A DNA stretch of 26,171 bases from the NCBI GenBank assembly GCA_009801015.1, contig VHZZ01006255.1, positions 21,297 through 47,467 on the forward strand, read 5' to 3'. The notes under the pieces were generated by a model, which made no database searches, was not told the origin of the DNA, and saw nothing but the letters and a program-made list of their open reading frames with translations. Below, piece by piece: positions 1-9,789 of this stretch. The first letter of the stretch is position 1, and each line of letters opens with the position of its first letter. The stretch is from Silene noctiflora (taxonomy: Eukaryota > Streptophyta > Magnoliopsida > Caryophyllales > Caryophyllaceae). The position numbers and the translations under genes are program-made.

Positions 1-1048
1 CTACATTGTGGATTTTATTGGCCTTCTCTTTTCAAGGATGCCTATGCCTTTGTTCATTCTTGTGACTCATGCCAAAGGAGAGGTAATATTGGTAGAAGGG
101 ATGAGATGCCATTAAATAACATCTTGGATATTGAATTATTTGATGTATGGGGTGTTGACTTCATGGGGCCATTCCCCGCCTCCTTCGGCAATCAATACAT
201 ATTGGTGGCGGTGGATTATGTGTACAAGTGGATATAAGCTATTGCCGCTCCTACAAATGATTCAAGAGTCGTTTCAAATCTTTTCAAAGAGTTTATATTC
301 CTGAGGTTCGGTGTTCGAGAACCGTGATTAGTGATGGGGGTTCCCACTTCGTTAACCATACGATCTATGCTTGCTCAAAAAGTATGGTGTTAGGCACTAG
401 GTGGCGCTTGCTTATCACCCCCAAACTATCGGGCAAGTTGAAGTGTCAAACCGGCAAATGAAGGCGATCCTTGAGAGGGTAGTGAACAAGTCCCGAAAAG
501 ATTGGAGTGCCAAGCTTCATGATGTGCTTTGGGCTCTTAGAACTGCATACAAGACACCGTTAGGTACCACACCCTACTGGTTGATCTTTGGTAAATCTTG
601 TTACCTACCTCTTGAATTGGAACACAAAGCAAGATGGGCTCTTAAGGAGCTTAACTATGACCTTGATGTTGGGGGGGAATAAGCGGTTCCTGCAACTCAA
701 CGAGCTTGATGAGCTCCGAATTGATGCTTATGAGAACGCTAAACTCTACAAAGAACGAATTATGCAATGACATGATTCAAAGATCTTTAGGAAGGATATA
801 AGTGTTGGTGACAAAGTCCTCCTATTCAACTCACGATTCCGACTCTTTCTGGGTAAATTGCGTTCCAAATGGTCGGGACCATTTGAAGTGGTTGCCGTTT
901 ACCCCAATGGCAACTACGAGTTGAAGAATGCAAAAGGAGAACATTTCAAAGCGAATGGTCACCGTGTGAAGTAGTTCTATGAAAGCCAACCAATTGATTC
1001 TATTGGAGAAGTTGAGCTAGAGGATTCCCCACCCTTGGGGGATGAGTA
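1..1048 (+). pseudogene. Ty3/gypsy (Athila) integrase and pol C-terminus, degenerate
   Basis: Frame 1 opens with the integrase zinc finger: a histidine at codon 2, a second before SCDSC, then paired cysteines near codons 37 and 40. The catalytic core follows: first Asp in WGVDFMGPF (about 150-180), second in VISDGGSHF (about 325-355), and the Glu in GQVEVSNRQ (about 430-460). All three D,D,E residues are present. The C-terminal SH3-like part reads KLRSKWSGPFEVV and ends near 1048. Breaks seen: a TAA at 235-237 where the family has Glu (KW-E-A), a frameshift near 305-320, another between 360 and 400, one at about 675 in a run of G, and a TGA at 768-770. The role would have been insertion of element cDNA into host DNA. 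The family call is firm; this copy is inactive. Confidence 0.9.
1023..1042 (+). other. Hairpin at the pol 3' end
   Basis: ATTCCCC (1024-1030), loop ACCCTT, GGGGGAT (1037-1043) forms a 7-bp stem with one G-T wobble, just before the last pol codons. A comparable hairpin (CTCGGGGA / TCCCCGAG) sits directly after the pol stop of the second Athila element at 13499-13519. Confidence 0.5.
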
Positions 1049-1073
1049 ATTTCAAACTTGAAGTAGTCTTGGT

Positions 1074-1100
1074 TTGGCGGAGTTCCTCAATAACCACCAT
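1074..1100 (+). other. Conserved stem-loop in the pol/env spacer (Athila-1 copy)
   Basis: TTGGCGG (1074-1080), loop AGTTCCTCAATAA (1081-1093), CCACCAT (1094-1100). The second Athila copy has TTGGTGG, AGTTCCTAAATAA, CCACCAA at 13463-13437 on the minus strand, with a perfect 7-bp stem and 12 of 13 loop bases shared. The surrounding 60 bases also align, although no reading frame is kept. It is therefore a conserved non-coding element. Confidence 0.6.
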
Positions 1101-1342
1101 GTACATATTGCATTCATGTAGGAAGATGAAAGGATTTTGGATTGTTGATTTACTTGTCAAAGTGGATTGGATGTCGGGTTGGAGAATGATGATGTTTTGG
1201 TCTTTGATGGACACATGTAAATCCCTACTTAGCCCATTTCCGACTATGAAAGTCGGAGGAAAGATGGACAACATGAATGCCGAGGCTAAGTAGGCATTTA
1301 GGAATGAAGTCGGCTTAAAAAGAAGAAAACATGAAGGAAAGG

Positions 1343-1915
1343 ACTCCCAGTCGGCAGACCGGCAGCCGATGCATGACCCGGCTGGGAAGTTTCTGATGTG
1401 AAATTGGAAATTTTAAAGAAAATTGAAGTAAAGGAACTCCCAGCCGGCCCACCGGCCGCCTGTTACCCACTCGGCTGGGAAGTTTCTGTAAGTTTGGTGA
1501 ATTATTGAAGAATTTGAAGAAGGAGGGGGTGTGAGCCGGTAGGCCGGCAACCGGCCAGCCGACTGGGATCACCCATTGAAGAAAATGGTGAAAAATTAAA
1601 GGAAGAAGAGCTCCCTTCCGGTAGGCCGGAAGCCGGCCAGCTGGCTGGGAGCACACATTGAAAAATTCAGCAAAGTCAACAAGTCAAAGGTGTCTTCCCT
1701 GCCGGCCAACCGACCGCCGGTCCCCATACCGGCTGGGAAGTTTCTGATATGTTTTGTGAAAATTCAAAATGCCTTGAACTCCCAGCGGTAGAATGACAGT
1801 CGGTCCCTTAACCGGCTGGGAAGTTTCTGATGTTGATTTAAGTGTTGGAAAACATCGAAAATTGAAGAAAAATTCCCACCCGGTCCTCAATCAGCTGGGA
1901 GACCTCTGATACGAA
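1343..1915 (+). repeat. Seven-unit CpG-rich hairpin array in the pol/env spacer (Athila-1)
   Basis: Units start near 1345, 1435, 1530, 1610, 1693, 1776 and 1870, so spacing is 80-95 bp. Each has a GC-rich core of about 45 bp beginning like CTCCCAGCCGG and ending like CCGGCTGGGAG, with CCGGC between. The two ends are inverted complements, so each core can fold into a hairpin. A short AT-rich spacer follows, often beginning AAGTTTCTGAT (after the units at 1345, 1435, 1693 and 1776). The array ends about 145 bp before the env-like start codon. The same type of unit occurs in the LTR (6921-7227) and in the second element (12609-13176). Confidence 0.85.
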
Positions 1916-2057
1916 ATTAAAAAAAAAAAACAATTTCCCTTTCTTTCCTTCACATTTCTTCATCTTCAACCTCTCACTAAACACTATTTTCCCCTCAAAT
2001 CTTCACCAAAACCCACCAAATCGAACACCTATTCATCCAAATCCCCACAAAATCACC
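1916..2057 (+). promoter_or_regulatory. Pyrimidine-rich leader before the env-like gene
   Basis: After an A-tract at 1918-1930 the sequence is rich in C and T with short A runs, and has no ATG until the env-like start at 2058 (context caccATGGC, a good plant initiation context). It looks like a plant 5' untranslated leader. No convincing TATA box was seen in this copy. The equivalent leaders of the second Athila element (12425-12500) and of the SIRE env-position ORF (20470-20580) are similar in style. Confidence 0.4.
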
Positions 2058-3780
2058 ATGGCACCCAAGAAACGTGTTCGTAGGGGAGACTTAGCTCAAC
2101 AAAAATCCGAAAGGGTGGCGGCGGCTAGTGACACTAGCCCCGATCGGATTTTCCGGGTCTTCAATTTGTTTTCATTGCTCAAAAGGGTAAGTTTGTTTTG
2201 TTTAAAAACCGCCCCTTAACCCCGACCCGTTTCATTGATAGGAAATCCATGAGGGATTTAGGGTTAGATACTATTATCGTCAATTTGTTTGACGGAATTG
2301 GAATGAAAGCCATGTATAATATCTATAAGAGAACGTATTCCCGGCTTACTTGGGAGTTTTTGAGTTCCTTGAGAATTGATAAGCACCGCCAATCGGGTAA
2401 GGTAGCCTTACTCCATTTTAGGTTCCTAAACAAGGACCACTCGCTTACCTTGGCCCAATTTGCGGGCATGTTTGGCCTTGACCTGGCTCCATCTCACCAA
2501 GCGCCGGAAGACTTTGACCATGGGATGGTTTGTAGGGCAATTTCGGGGCTCGAGGATCAAAAGGGGGTGAAACTCTGGGCAAATTCTTGCCATAATGCGG
2601 CAATGAGGATATGGCATCGGTTTATGGGGTGGACCCTGTTTGGAAGGGATGAACCACATAACTTCCGGACCGAGAAGCTAGTGATACTTGGATCCTACCT
2701 TTTCACCCAACCGAGACAATTCAAGATATGCATCACGCATCACTTTGTGCTTCACCTCAACAAGCTCTCCAACAATTTGGCTCAATCGTGGTGGGTGGTT
2801 TCATCACCCACATTGCTAAGCGCCTTGTTCGTGGCCTCAACACGAACAACATGAGTTATATTCCCGGGGAAATCTTCCTCACCAAGGACTAAATGCAAAA
2901 TTCCCTCTCTTGGATTAAGAGGAACCCGGGGGACCGAAAGGACTATTGTCAAGTCCGAGTGAGGGGAGTGGATAAGAATTCGGTCCCGCTCCCCAATGCA
3001 CAAAAAATGAAGATTAAGCCTAACTTGGCTCACTACTTGCTTGAACTTGAGGCCCATGATATTAATGAAGATGAGCCTCCAATAGTCTATGGTCATGATC
3101 GCCAAGTGCCGACCGAGACCAACTTGAGGTATAATATTCCTCCTCCATTCTTTCCACCCAACCCCTTGCTTAACCCCAACCTTAGTACCCTCAATAAGGT
3201 GAGGGGTCGTCGTCTAGTTAACCCCAACCCCCTTCCGACTACTTACCTCCCTCTCTCGTGGAATTCATGAGCAATGTGACCATTGGCCTTCAAAAGGCCC
3301 GGGAAGACCGCCGAGGGATATATAGGAAGGTAGACCGGCTCTATGTTGACCAATCCGTTGGTCAATTTTTGATCTATGATGATTACAAGCGGCGGGGGTT
3401 ATAGGCATCCATCCGGGCTTCACCCTTCTTACTACTTGGCCCAGGATGACGGGTACGGGGATCCTAATGACCCCATGGTCTACGGAGACATCAACCTCCG
3501 TCAAGAATATTTCAACAAACCCGCCTTCCCCACTCCAAATGTATCACAAGGGGAGGGTCATACAGCCACGGGTTCGTGGTTCGGGGGTCCTCCTTCCATC
3601 TATGGGGATGTTGGCGCTATGGGTGACTCCGGGTTAGGGATGGACTATGTGACGGCTCAAATGGGTGATGCCTTCTCTCAACCTACTACTTCGGGAGATT
3701 TTATCCGCGGCTCCGAGTTTGATCAAGGTGATGATGATCAAGAGGAGTCGGGATATTGTTCCGATGAAGGGGCCAATTGA
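2058..3780 (+). pseudogene. Athila ORF-1 / env-like protein, degenerate
   Basis: The ATG at 2058 opens a basic N-terminus (MAPKKRVRRGDLAQQKSERV). A frameshift at about 2190 leads to the core domain in 2198-2854. Motifs such as TRFIDRKSMRDLGL, RLTWEFLSSLRID and LTLAQFAGMFGL match the Pfam ATHILA ORF-1 family (PF03078), which lies in the env position downstream of pol and has no proven function. Further breaks are a frameshift near 2790, a TAA at 2890-2892 (Tyr in the second copy) before LSWIKRN, and frameshifts near 3255 and 3390. The C-terminal third (3376-3780) is rich in Gly, Tyr and Asp and ends in an acidic tail (DQGDDDQEESG). I see no clear signal peptide or transmembrane helix, so env-like here refers to position only. 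Confidence 0.8.
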
Positions 3781-4146
3781 GTTGCTTTTTTATGCTCCCT
3801 TCAAAAATCCAAAAGACAAGTATGATCCCGTAATCCAAATCCTTTCATGCATGTTTCCATTTTGTTTGCATTTAGTGTACTTGTATGTATTAGTGTAGTC
3901 ATCATATATTTGCATTCATATAGAATTGCATTAGGACTTACAGTTTGTATTATATTGTCACATGTAGTTGCATTCATATAGATAATTTGCATTGTATTTC
4001 AATTAGCATATAAAATAGAGCATTCATTGCATTTTTCATTAAAAACAACAAAAAATTTGAAAAATCACAAAAACAACAAAAACAAGTTAGTTAATTTCCG
4101 AACTTCCTCCACATATTTATTCCCAAATGGAATTATGTAAATAAAT

Positions 4147-4339
4147 AAGTGTGGGGAGGAAATTCTCATTTTAAAAATCCAAAAACATGTTTTTTTCAAA
4201 ATTTTCAAAGAAATAAAAAAAAATATGTTGTTTCATTTCGGAAAATGACTAAAAATCCAAAAATATGTCTTTCCTTTTTTTCTCATTTCCTCCCATTGCT
4301 TCATTCCATTGGGGACAATGTTTTTCAAGTGTGGGGAGG
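4147..4339 (+). repeat. Two internal copies of the PPT core AAGTGTGGGGAGG
   Basis: AAGTGTGGGGAGG occurs at 4147-4159 and at 4327-4339, exactly 180 bp apart. The second copy follows TTGGGGACAATGT (4309-4321), a phrase common in this position in Athila-like elements. Related AAATCCAAAAACATGT-like tracts follow each copy. The functional PPT at 6689 has the same AAGTGTGGGGA core. Confidence 0.7.
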
Positions 4340-5587
4340 TAAATATCCACTTTGTGTATATTTGTATATATTTGTTCATTTTCATTTGTAAATTTGATAA
4401 AAAATTCCAAAAATGCCTAAAAATTAAAAAAAATCCCCAAAACATGTCATTCGTTTGCATTGTATATATATGTTGCTTTTCTAACCCATTTTGTAGGCAC
4501 ATTGAGCATTTGAATCAAAAAGGAGAGTAGAAGACGCTTGGTATAACCATTTCTATCCCTTTCTCCTTTTCTTAATCTTCTCTTTTATCTTGTTCATATA
4601 TATGGAGGAGGATGAGAATTTTGATGCGTGAATGTTCCTTCTAGGAGCTTGTGGATGTTGGAATTGATGTGCTGCTAGGGTTAGAAAAATCCTTGCACGT
4701 CTGAGTGTATATATGCATTGTCACATGTATATATGTGTTCGTTCATTTCCTCCCATTGCATGTTCCTTCTCTTTTATTCCCATATGCAATGTCACATGTA
4801 TATATGTGTCTGTTTTTAATTTGAGTTTTGCATCTAGTTTGTAAATAAAATGATTTGCATGAGATATGGTCAAGGGAGGGAAGTAAATACCCCTAGGATG
4901 AGACTTTCCAATTGTGTCTTCCCCCTCCCCGTGGCTTGCACCTTGACCACTTTGTTAGTCGGGGGAAATGATCTTATTCGATGAGTCTTGACCACCTTGT
5001 GAGACCAAGGACTGTAGGCTAGACCTAGGACTCGACCTAGATACTCAAATGTGAGGATTAGAGCCCCCTAGGGTTGGTACATCCATACCCGACCCTCATT
5101 AGGAATGTGAGTAGGTCTCTTCGCGAGACGTGTTATGTCTAGACGTGTAAGTGTGTCATTCAGTCCTTAGAACATGAGTTGCTCTATTTTTGTGCACATT
5201 TTATGGAACAAACATGTTTGCATATAAATTAGCCTCACATAGCCTAATAAGCCTTGTTTTGACCCTTGCATTAGTTACCCTTTTGATTCATCCCCTTTGA
5301 GTCTTATCCTATTTCATTTGTCAAACCCGCATTATAAGATACATTCCATAAATGACCTTCCTTGATCAAGAATGAGTCATGTTTGTAGTTGTGAGAAATG
5401 AGGTGTTTTGGGCCTTAGTTAGTGGATGACATATGCATTCACTTGAGTTGGAATTTTGGCTTATATTTGCCATTTGTATATAAATAAGAGGTGTTGAAAA
5501 AGAAATGGAAAACAAAAGAGAAAAGTTGAAAGAGGTTTTGAAAAATACCAAAAAAAAAAAAGAGTTAGTTGTGTTTTATATTCTTGT

Positions 5588-5618
<31 letters not shown>

Positions 5619-5690
5619 AGATTAAGCAACAACCCTATTCATCATTCAAGGGGTAGAAAAAGTCGTTGCTAAAATAAAATGTCCATGGTG

Positions 5691-5915
5691 TTTTTCCAAA
5701 GTGAGTCGGGTTTACACAATTTTTGCTTGAATTTGGATGCAAATTCTTTATTAGGGTGTAGACGTTGCTCATTTGTTGTAACAAAGACCGAGTTGAAACG
5801 GTTTGTAATGGGTTTGATTTTTTTTCCAATTTGAGTCGGGTTTATGCATTGTTTGAAAAGTTGGGTTACCAATTCTTTGTTAGGGCATAGACGTGTCTCC
5901 ATTGTTGAATAAAGG
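5691..5915 (+). repeat. Diverged direct duplication, period 130 bp
   Basis: TTTTTCCAA..TGAGTCGGGTTTA starts at 5691 and again at 5821. Both copies continue with matching AAATTCTTTATTAGGG / CAATTCTTTGTTAGGG and TAGACGT blocks. Substitutions and short indels separate them, so the duplication is old. Confidence 0.7.
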
Positions 5916-6688
5916 GTAGGATGAGTGGAATTTTGACCATTCTTGATATGAACTCGACATTTCCATAATAGTGCTTGCACCGACCCCGTTTTGTCCTTCT
6001 ACCTAGCTCCGTTACAACCCGTGTTTCTTATTATGTGCATTTTCCTATTTTTGCAACTCGTTTGGTCATAGGATCGCCTTACACATTAGATTGCGGACAC
6101 GTTCTCACGAGTCGTAGTAGGGGAGTATTTTGGCCACTTTTTGTACAAAAACACCCGTTCTTCAAATGTGTGACGAGTGAAAAACGTGAGGAGGTCGTTG
6201 GCCTAGGTCCCTATAGTCATGGGTCATAGGTTGAATCTTTTGATGGTCTTGTAAATCTTGGAGAACTATCTCCGTCTTCCCTTTTTCCCTCTCTTGAATT
6301 GGTTTCTTGAGCTTTAGTGGTCACCGTAAGGTTGCTTTAGCCATTGTTAGGGATTTGGCACCTCCGTTGGAATCTGAGATGGTATTTCCCGACCAAGACC
6401 GTGTTTTTGATAAAAAAAGGGCCACTTAGATGAGGAAAGTAGTTTTAATTTTTATGATGCATCCTATGCTCTGGTATATGCTTAAATGTTTGGATGTCTC
6501 AAATTTTCCGCAAGCCCCCACTTGCATTGCAAGGGAGCACATACCTCATTGTGTTCCGTTGTGAGTTGAAGGGACGAAGGAGGCCCGTTAATTGCTTTCC
6601 ATTAGATAGTATTAGCTTTAGTTAGTTAGTCATAGGGGTCAAAAAAGGTTACAAAGTTTTCTCTCTTACTCGGGGACGGTTAAGACTT

Positions 6689-6703
6689 AAGTGTGGGGAA
6701 TCT
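6689..6703 (+). other. Polypurine tract of Athila-1
   Basis: AAGTGTGGGGAATCT lies directly before the LTR start TGATA at 6704. Plus-strand DNA synthesis would be primed here. Upstream is CGGGGACGGTTAAGACTT, a variant of the phrase also found before 4327. Confidence 0.75.
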
Positions 6704-6920
6704 TGATAAGTGCTTATTTTGGTCCCTTTTCTTCATTTCTCTACATTCTAATCCGTTTCACACGGATTTGCATGCCCTTATATGAATTTTTCCTCCCAAT
6801 TTCCCGTACTATGACTGCTCGTCTTATTCAGTAGGACTCGAGACGGAAGTGAGGAAATAAGAGCAAAAGGGCTGGTTTCAAGACTTGGAAGAAAAGAAGA
6901 AGAAAAAGAGCTGAAGAAGG

Positions 6921-7227
6921 GTATCCGGCCGGTCAGGCACCGGCAGCCGGCCGACTGGCTAGGAACCACCACACCTGGTCAAGTGGAGATGAAGTACAAG
7001 ACCTCCTAGCCGGTAGGAAGCCGGCAGTCGACCAGCCGGCTGGGAGTGCAAGGAGATTGAAAGACATGAAAATTTTGGAGGAAAGTTACAGAAACTTCAC
7101 AGCCGGTCAGCCCACCGGTAGCCAGCTGACCGGTCGTGCGTACCTGATGATGCCTTTCCTTCAACACTTAAGAAGACTCGCAGCCGGCATGACCACCGGC
7201 GGCCGGTCAACCGGCTGGGAGAACCTG
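6921..7227 (+). repeat. Four-unit CpG-rich hairpin array in LTR U3
   Basis: Units begin near 6921, 7004, 7100 and 7179, 79-96 bp apart. Each is a variation on AGCCGG...CCGGC...CCGGCTGGGAG, with the ends able to pair. The last unit ends about 50 bp before the TATA box at 7276. These are the same units that stand between pol and the env-like ORF in both Athila copies. Confidence 0.85.
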
Positions 7228-7275
7228 AAGACGTTTTGAAGCCCGATTGTAATTTTGACCCATTTGTTGGAGAAA

Positions 7276-7284
7276 CTATAAATA
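7276..7284 (+). promoter_or_regulatory. LTR TATA box (CTATAAATA)
   Basis: CTATAAATA is a consensus plant TATA box on the coding strand of the element. It is followed about 30 bp later by TGTATTGACACACAAC, a plausible start region for the R segment. Confidence 0.7.
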
Positions 7285-8181
7285 CCCTCCTCCTTAATTG
7301 TATTGACACACAACCCTAAATCTTAGAATTACTTTATTTTATGCAAGTTTACATAATTAGTTTCTTAATCTCTCCTTAATTATAGCTTAATCACTCAACA
7401 ATTTAGACTAGAATTTGTTACTCCTCTTAGTTTATGTTTGTGACATTGGGTTGTAAGTGAATAATTGAAGGATCTCTTTCCATATCAATCAAAGTTACAA
7501 CCTTTGGTCTAATTTCTTTCTTAGTTTTTATTATTTGTTTTTTATTTACTTTCCTTGTTCATTTCCTTGCCATTTTTACTAGCATTGTGTTTATTGTTCA
7601 ACTTTGTCCATTTTCCATTAGTTTGTTGTGTTTTTTCCAAGCATGTGTGAGTAGTCCTCTTACTAGGATAAAAAGGGGGATCTTTTGTAATAGTCTAAGA
7701 GGAAATGCTTGAATGAGTAAGTTAGGCCTTTTTCTCTATTTATCTACTTGTTGGGTGAGTAACTTGACTAGTAATAGGATTCTATTGACCATTTGTGGTG
7801 TGGGATTAAATGAATAAGTAAGTTAATGAATCTTAAATTAGAAGTTAGATTCATATCGAGAGGTTGAGTCTTCTCTTGTTATCAACTTGGATAATTGTTA
7901 GTCCATGCCTAGTTTCGTCTCTAGATTGCGAAGGTCAACCCTAACATCCCAGTCTCTTTAATTATCGTCCTAAACCGTCTTTAGAAGTAGCTTATCTTTT
8001 GCTTGTTTTATTCTAGTTTGTAGCAATTAGTTTAAAACCAAAACCCCTTTCTTAATTTGAGTTAAACTATATCATAAACGACCATTCCTAGTTCCAATTT
8101 CGTCCTTTGGGTTCGACCCTTGCAAGCTATAATGAGCAATCGTACACTTGCGAGGCTTTACAAATTTAAGGCTATATCACT

Positions 8182-8643
8182 AGGGGAGCAAGAGTGGTGA
8201 GAGAGGTGGCGGAGGAGACCCCTTATATAACGCAGGGTCTACCCCAGTACCAGTATCCGGGTTACCCGATAGTCCATGATCCCCGGATACAGGTTAGTGA
8301 GCTTACGGAGAGGTTGTATAACACCTTGGTGTTGAGGAACATGCATGAGATGGATCACCTTTAGAACGTGGGGACGGACCTAGCTCAGCCGGTGTGGTGG
8401 AGAGGACCCGGGGATGATAGTAGCCTTTTCCATTGCTATGGAGTGGATCGGTCTACTTGGGGAGTGCCGGAGAGTTATGATCATGGGTGTCTTGCCGGTC
8501 CGTGGGGAGCCAACTATGGGAGTCAGCTGGGCTCGGAAGTGCAATGGATGGGAGATACCGCAGGGTAGGGTTACGATGTAGATGGGACGTCCGGTGCCGG
8601 GAACGAGGAGACTATGGATGATGATGTGGGCGCATACCCTTGA
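8182..8643 (+). pseudogene. Unrecognised ORF remnant interrupted by the Athila-1 LTR
   Basis: Frame 1 is open from just after the LTR end to a TGA at 8641-8643, except for a TAG at 8362-8364 and a TAG at 8566-8568. Features are a Pro/Tyr-rich stretch (QGLPQYQYPGYPIVHDP), a short amphipathic segment (SELTERLYNTLVLRNMHEMD), a Gly/Trp/Tyr-rich part, and an acidic tail (NEETMDDDVGAYP). I do not recognise a domain. The composition and acidic end resemble the C-terminal third of the Athila env-like protein, so a divergent env-position ORF of the Tekay-like element is possible. Its upstream part is lost beyond the LTR. Confidence 0.5.
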
Positions 8644-8870
8644 GATCCTCTTTTCTATTTGCCTTGTTTAGTTGTTGAACTTCTTTCAGATTTGGTGCCC
8701 TTGTTGGTACTTAACTTTTATGTGGTTATTGTAATCGGCCATAAGGCCAAGACTTGTTTGTATATTCTTAGACTTGGTAGTTAGTGTATGAATTATGGTG
8801 ACCTTAGGTCACGGATTGTTTTTTTCAGGTGAGTATGTTCTTTACATGTGGGCGTATTCTGATCTGGGAT

Positions 8871-9016
8871 ACTCGGTCGAGTATATAGGGCACTCGACCG
8901 AGTAGCACGAAGTCGACCCAGTATATTTTGTACTCGACCGAGTACCGAGTATGTCCTATCTGGGATGCCTTCTGATCTGTGGATAGTCGACCGAGTATGG
9001 TGTACTCGACCGAGTA
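8871..9016 (+). repeat. ACTCGACCGAGT palindrome cluster, internal
   Basis: ACTCGGTCGAGT at 8871-8882 is the exact inverted complement of ACTCGACCGAGT at 8892-8903, 8932-8943 and 9004-9015. Near copies stand at about 8912-8923 and 8985-8996. Neighbouring copies can pair into hairpins. Related copies occur in the LTR of the same element at 9957-10029. Confidence 0.85.
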
Positions 9017-9473
9017 CCCAAGGTTATACCGTATATTACATTCTTCATTCTTGATTATATCGCATATTTGTTGCAGGATATTAGATGTATGACTAAGTCA
9101 ACTGTTGTGCGGCGTAGTCATGCGGTATGGTTAGTAACATGTTTGGTGATAGCCGTTGTCAGTTGTGGTAGTGTGCGGTATATCGAGTCGTAAGTGGCAT
9201 TAAAAAACATGCAGTTACATATCTATGTTGTATGACATTTTGGGTACTACCTTTGTGTTCGGCATTGTTATCCTTTATTATTTGCATGTACGTTAGCTTT
9301 TATCATAGTAGCAATGGGAACGGTAGTCAAGTATGAACCTTATATACAGGTGAGAATTGCATCACTAATTTTTCCATGTACTCCAATCATTTTCGCACCG
9401 TAAAACAAGGGATGATCACGTGATAAGTTGACTCTTTTTCTTTTCTTTTCAGTCCTTTGACCGTCTTGAGGGT

Positions 9474-9511
9474 GAACTTCGGGGACGAAGTTCCTTTTAA
9501 GAGGAGTAGAG
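9474..9511 (+). repeat. Extra copy of the terminal hairpin and PPT-like tract
   Basis: GAACTTCGGGGACGAAGTTC (9474-9493) is a perfect 8-bp stem with a GGGA loop, followed by CTTTTAAGAGGAGTAGAG, which resembles a decayed PPT. The second copy, 316 bp downstream at 9790-9827, directly precedes the LTR. Confidence 0.7.
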
Positions 9512-9789
9512 AACGTCGCGCGTGTTTAGAAGTTGTAAAACTTGGTATTTCCGTGGTTCTTGTTATTTGTTATAACATTTATTAGGAAAGAGTATGGTGA
9601 CATGTGTTATATAGTATGTCGTGATGTAATCATCGTTATGTGTGTGTGTCATGTGGCATTCCATGGGTAGAAGTGTGGGCAATGTGATACTTGTAGCCTT
9701 GAGACCAACGGGTGGTGACGAATAGTTGGAGTCGTGATAGTGATGGTTGTGGTACATCTTTCGGTTGATCATTACGTGTCGTGGGAGAC

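Larger units (their letters stand above)
3781..6688 (+). other. Athila-1 3' untranslated region, no coding sequence seen
   Basis: This 2.9-kb AT-rich stretch lies between the env-like stop and the PPT. It holds two early copies of the PPT core (4147-4159, 4327-4339), runs of A around 5550-5615, a diverged 130-bp direct duplication (5691-5915) and a more GC-rich, CCC/GGG-bearing block at 4870-5160. Short ORFs here have no recognisable motifs. Long 3' untranslated regions of this kind are typical of Athila elements. Confidence 0.7.
1..8179 (+). mobile_element. Athila-type Ty3/gypsy retrotransposon, 5' part outside window (Athila-1)
   Basis: The order integrase, spacer, Athila ORF-1-like gene, long 3' untranslated region, polypurine tract and LTR is the 3' portion of an Athila-lineage element. 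The 5' LTR, primer binding site, gag, protease and RT lie to the left of the window. All reading frames are broken, so the copy cannot act autonomously. It closely matches the second element on the minus strand (11114 to about 16700) in coding and non-coding parts. The five bases after the LTR (ctagg, 8180-8184) would be the target-site duplication, but the other flank is not visible. Confidence 0.85.
6704..8179 (+). mobile_element. 3' LTR of Athila-1 (1476 bp)
   Basis: The LTR starts TGATA directly after the PPT and ends TATCA at 8179, giving a perfect 5-bp terminal inverted repeat that includes the canonical TG...CA. It contains a four-unit GC-rich hairpin array in U3 (6921-7227), a TATA box (7276-7284), and an AT-rich R/U5. 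No convincing coding sequence lies inside. Only one LTR is visible, so insertion age cannot be estimated from LTR divergence in this window. Confidence 0.85.

Noticed and set aside
1315..1890. Minus-strand frames of 113 and 68 codons through the hairpin array
   Set aside because: They arise from GC-rich repeats with few stops. They have no motif and lie opposite to the element's coding strand.
1343..1915. Regularly spaced palindromic repeats resembling a CRISPR array
   Set aside because: Units are degenerate, spacers are alike and AT-rich instead of unique, there are no cas genes, and the context is a plant retrotransposon.
4149..4530. Short overlapping frames on both strands in the Athila 3' region
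   Set aside because: They are low-complexity Phe/Lys-rich frames in AT-rich untranslated DNA, with no conserved motif.
8368..8568. ORF of 66 codons as a complete small gene
   Set aside because: The reading frame continues on both sides of its bounding stops, so it is an internal piece of a broken longer ORF.
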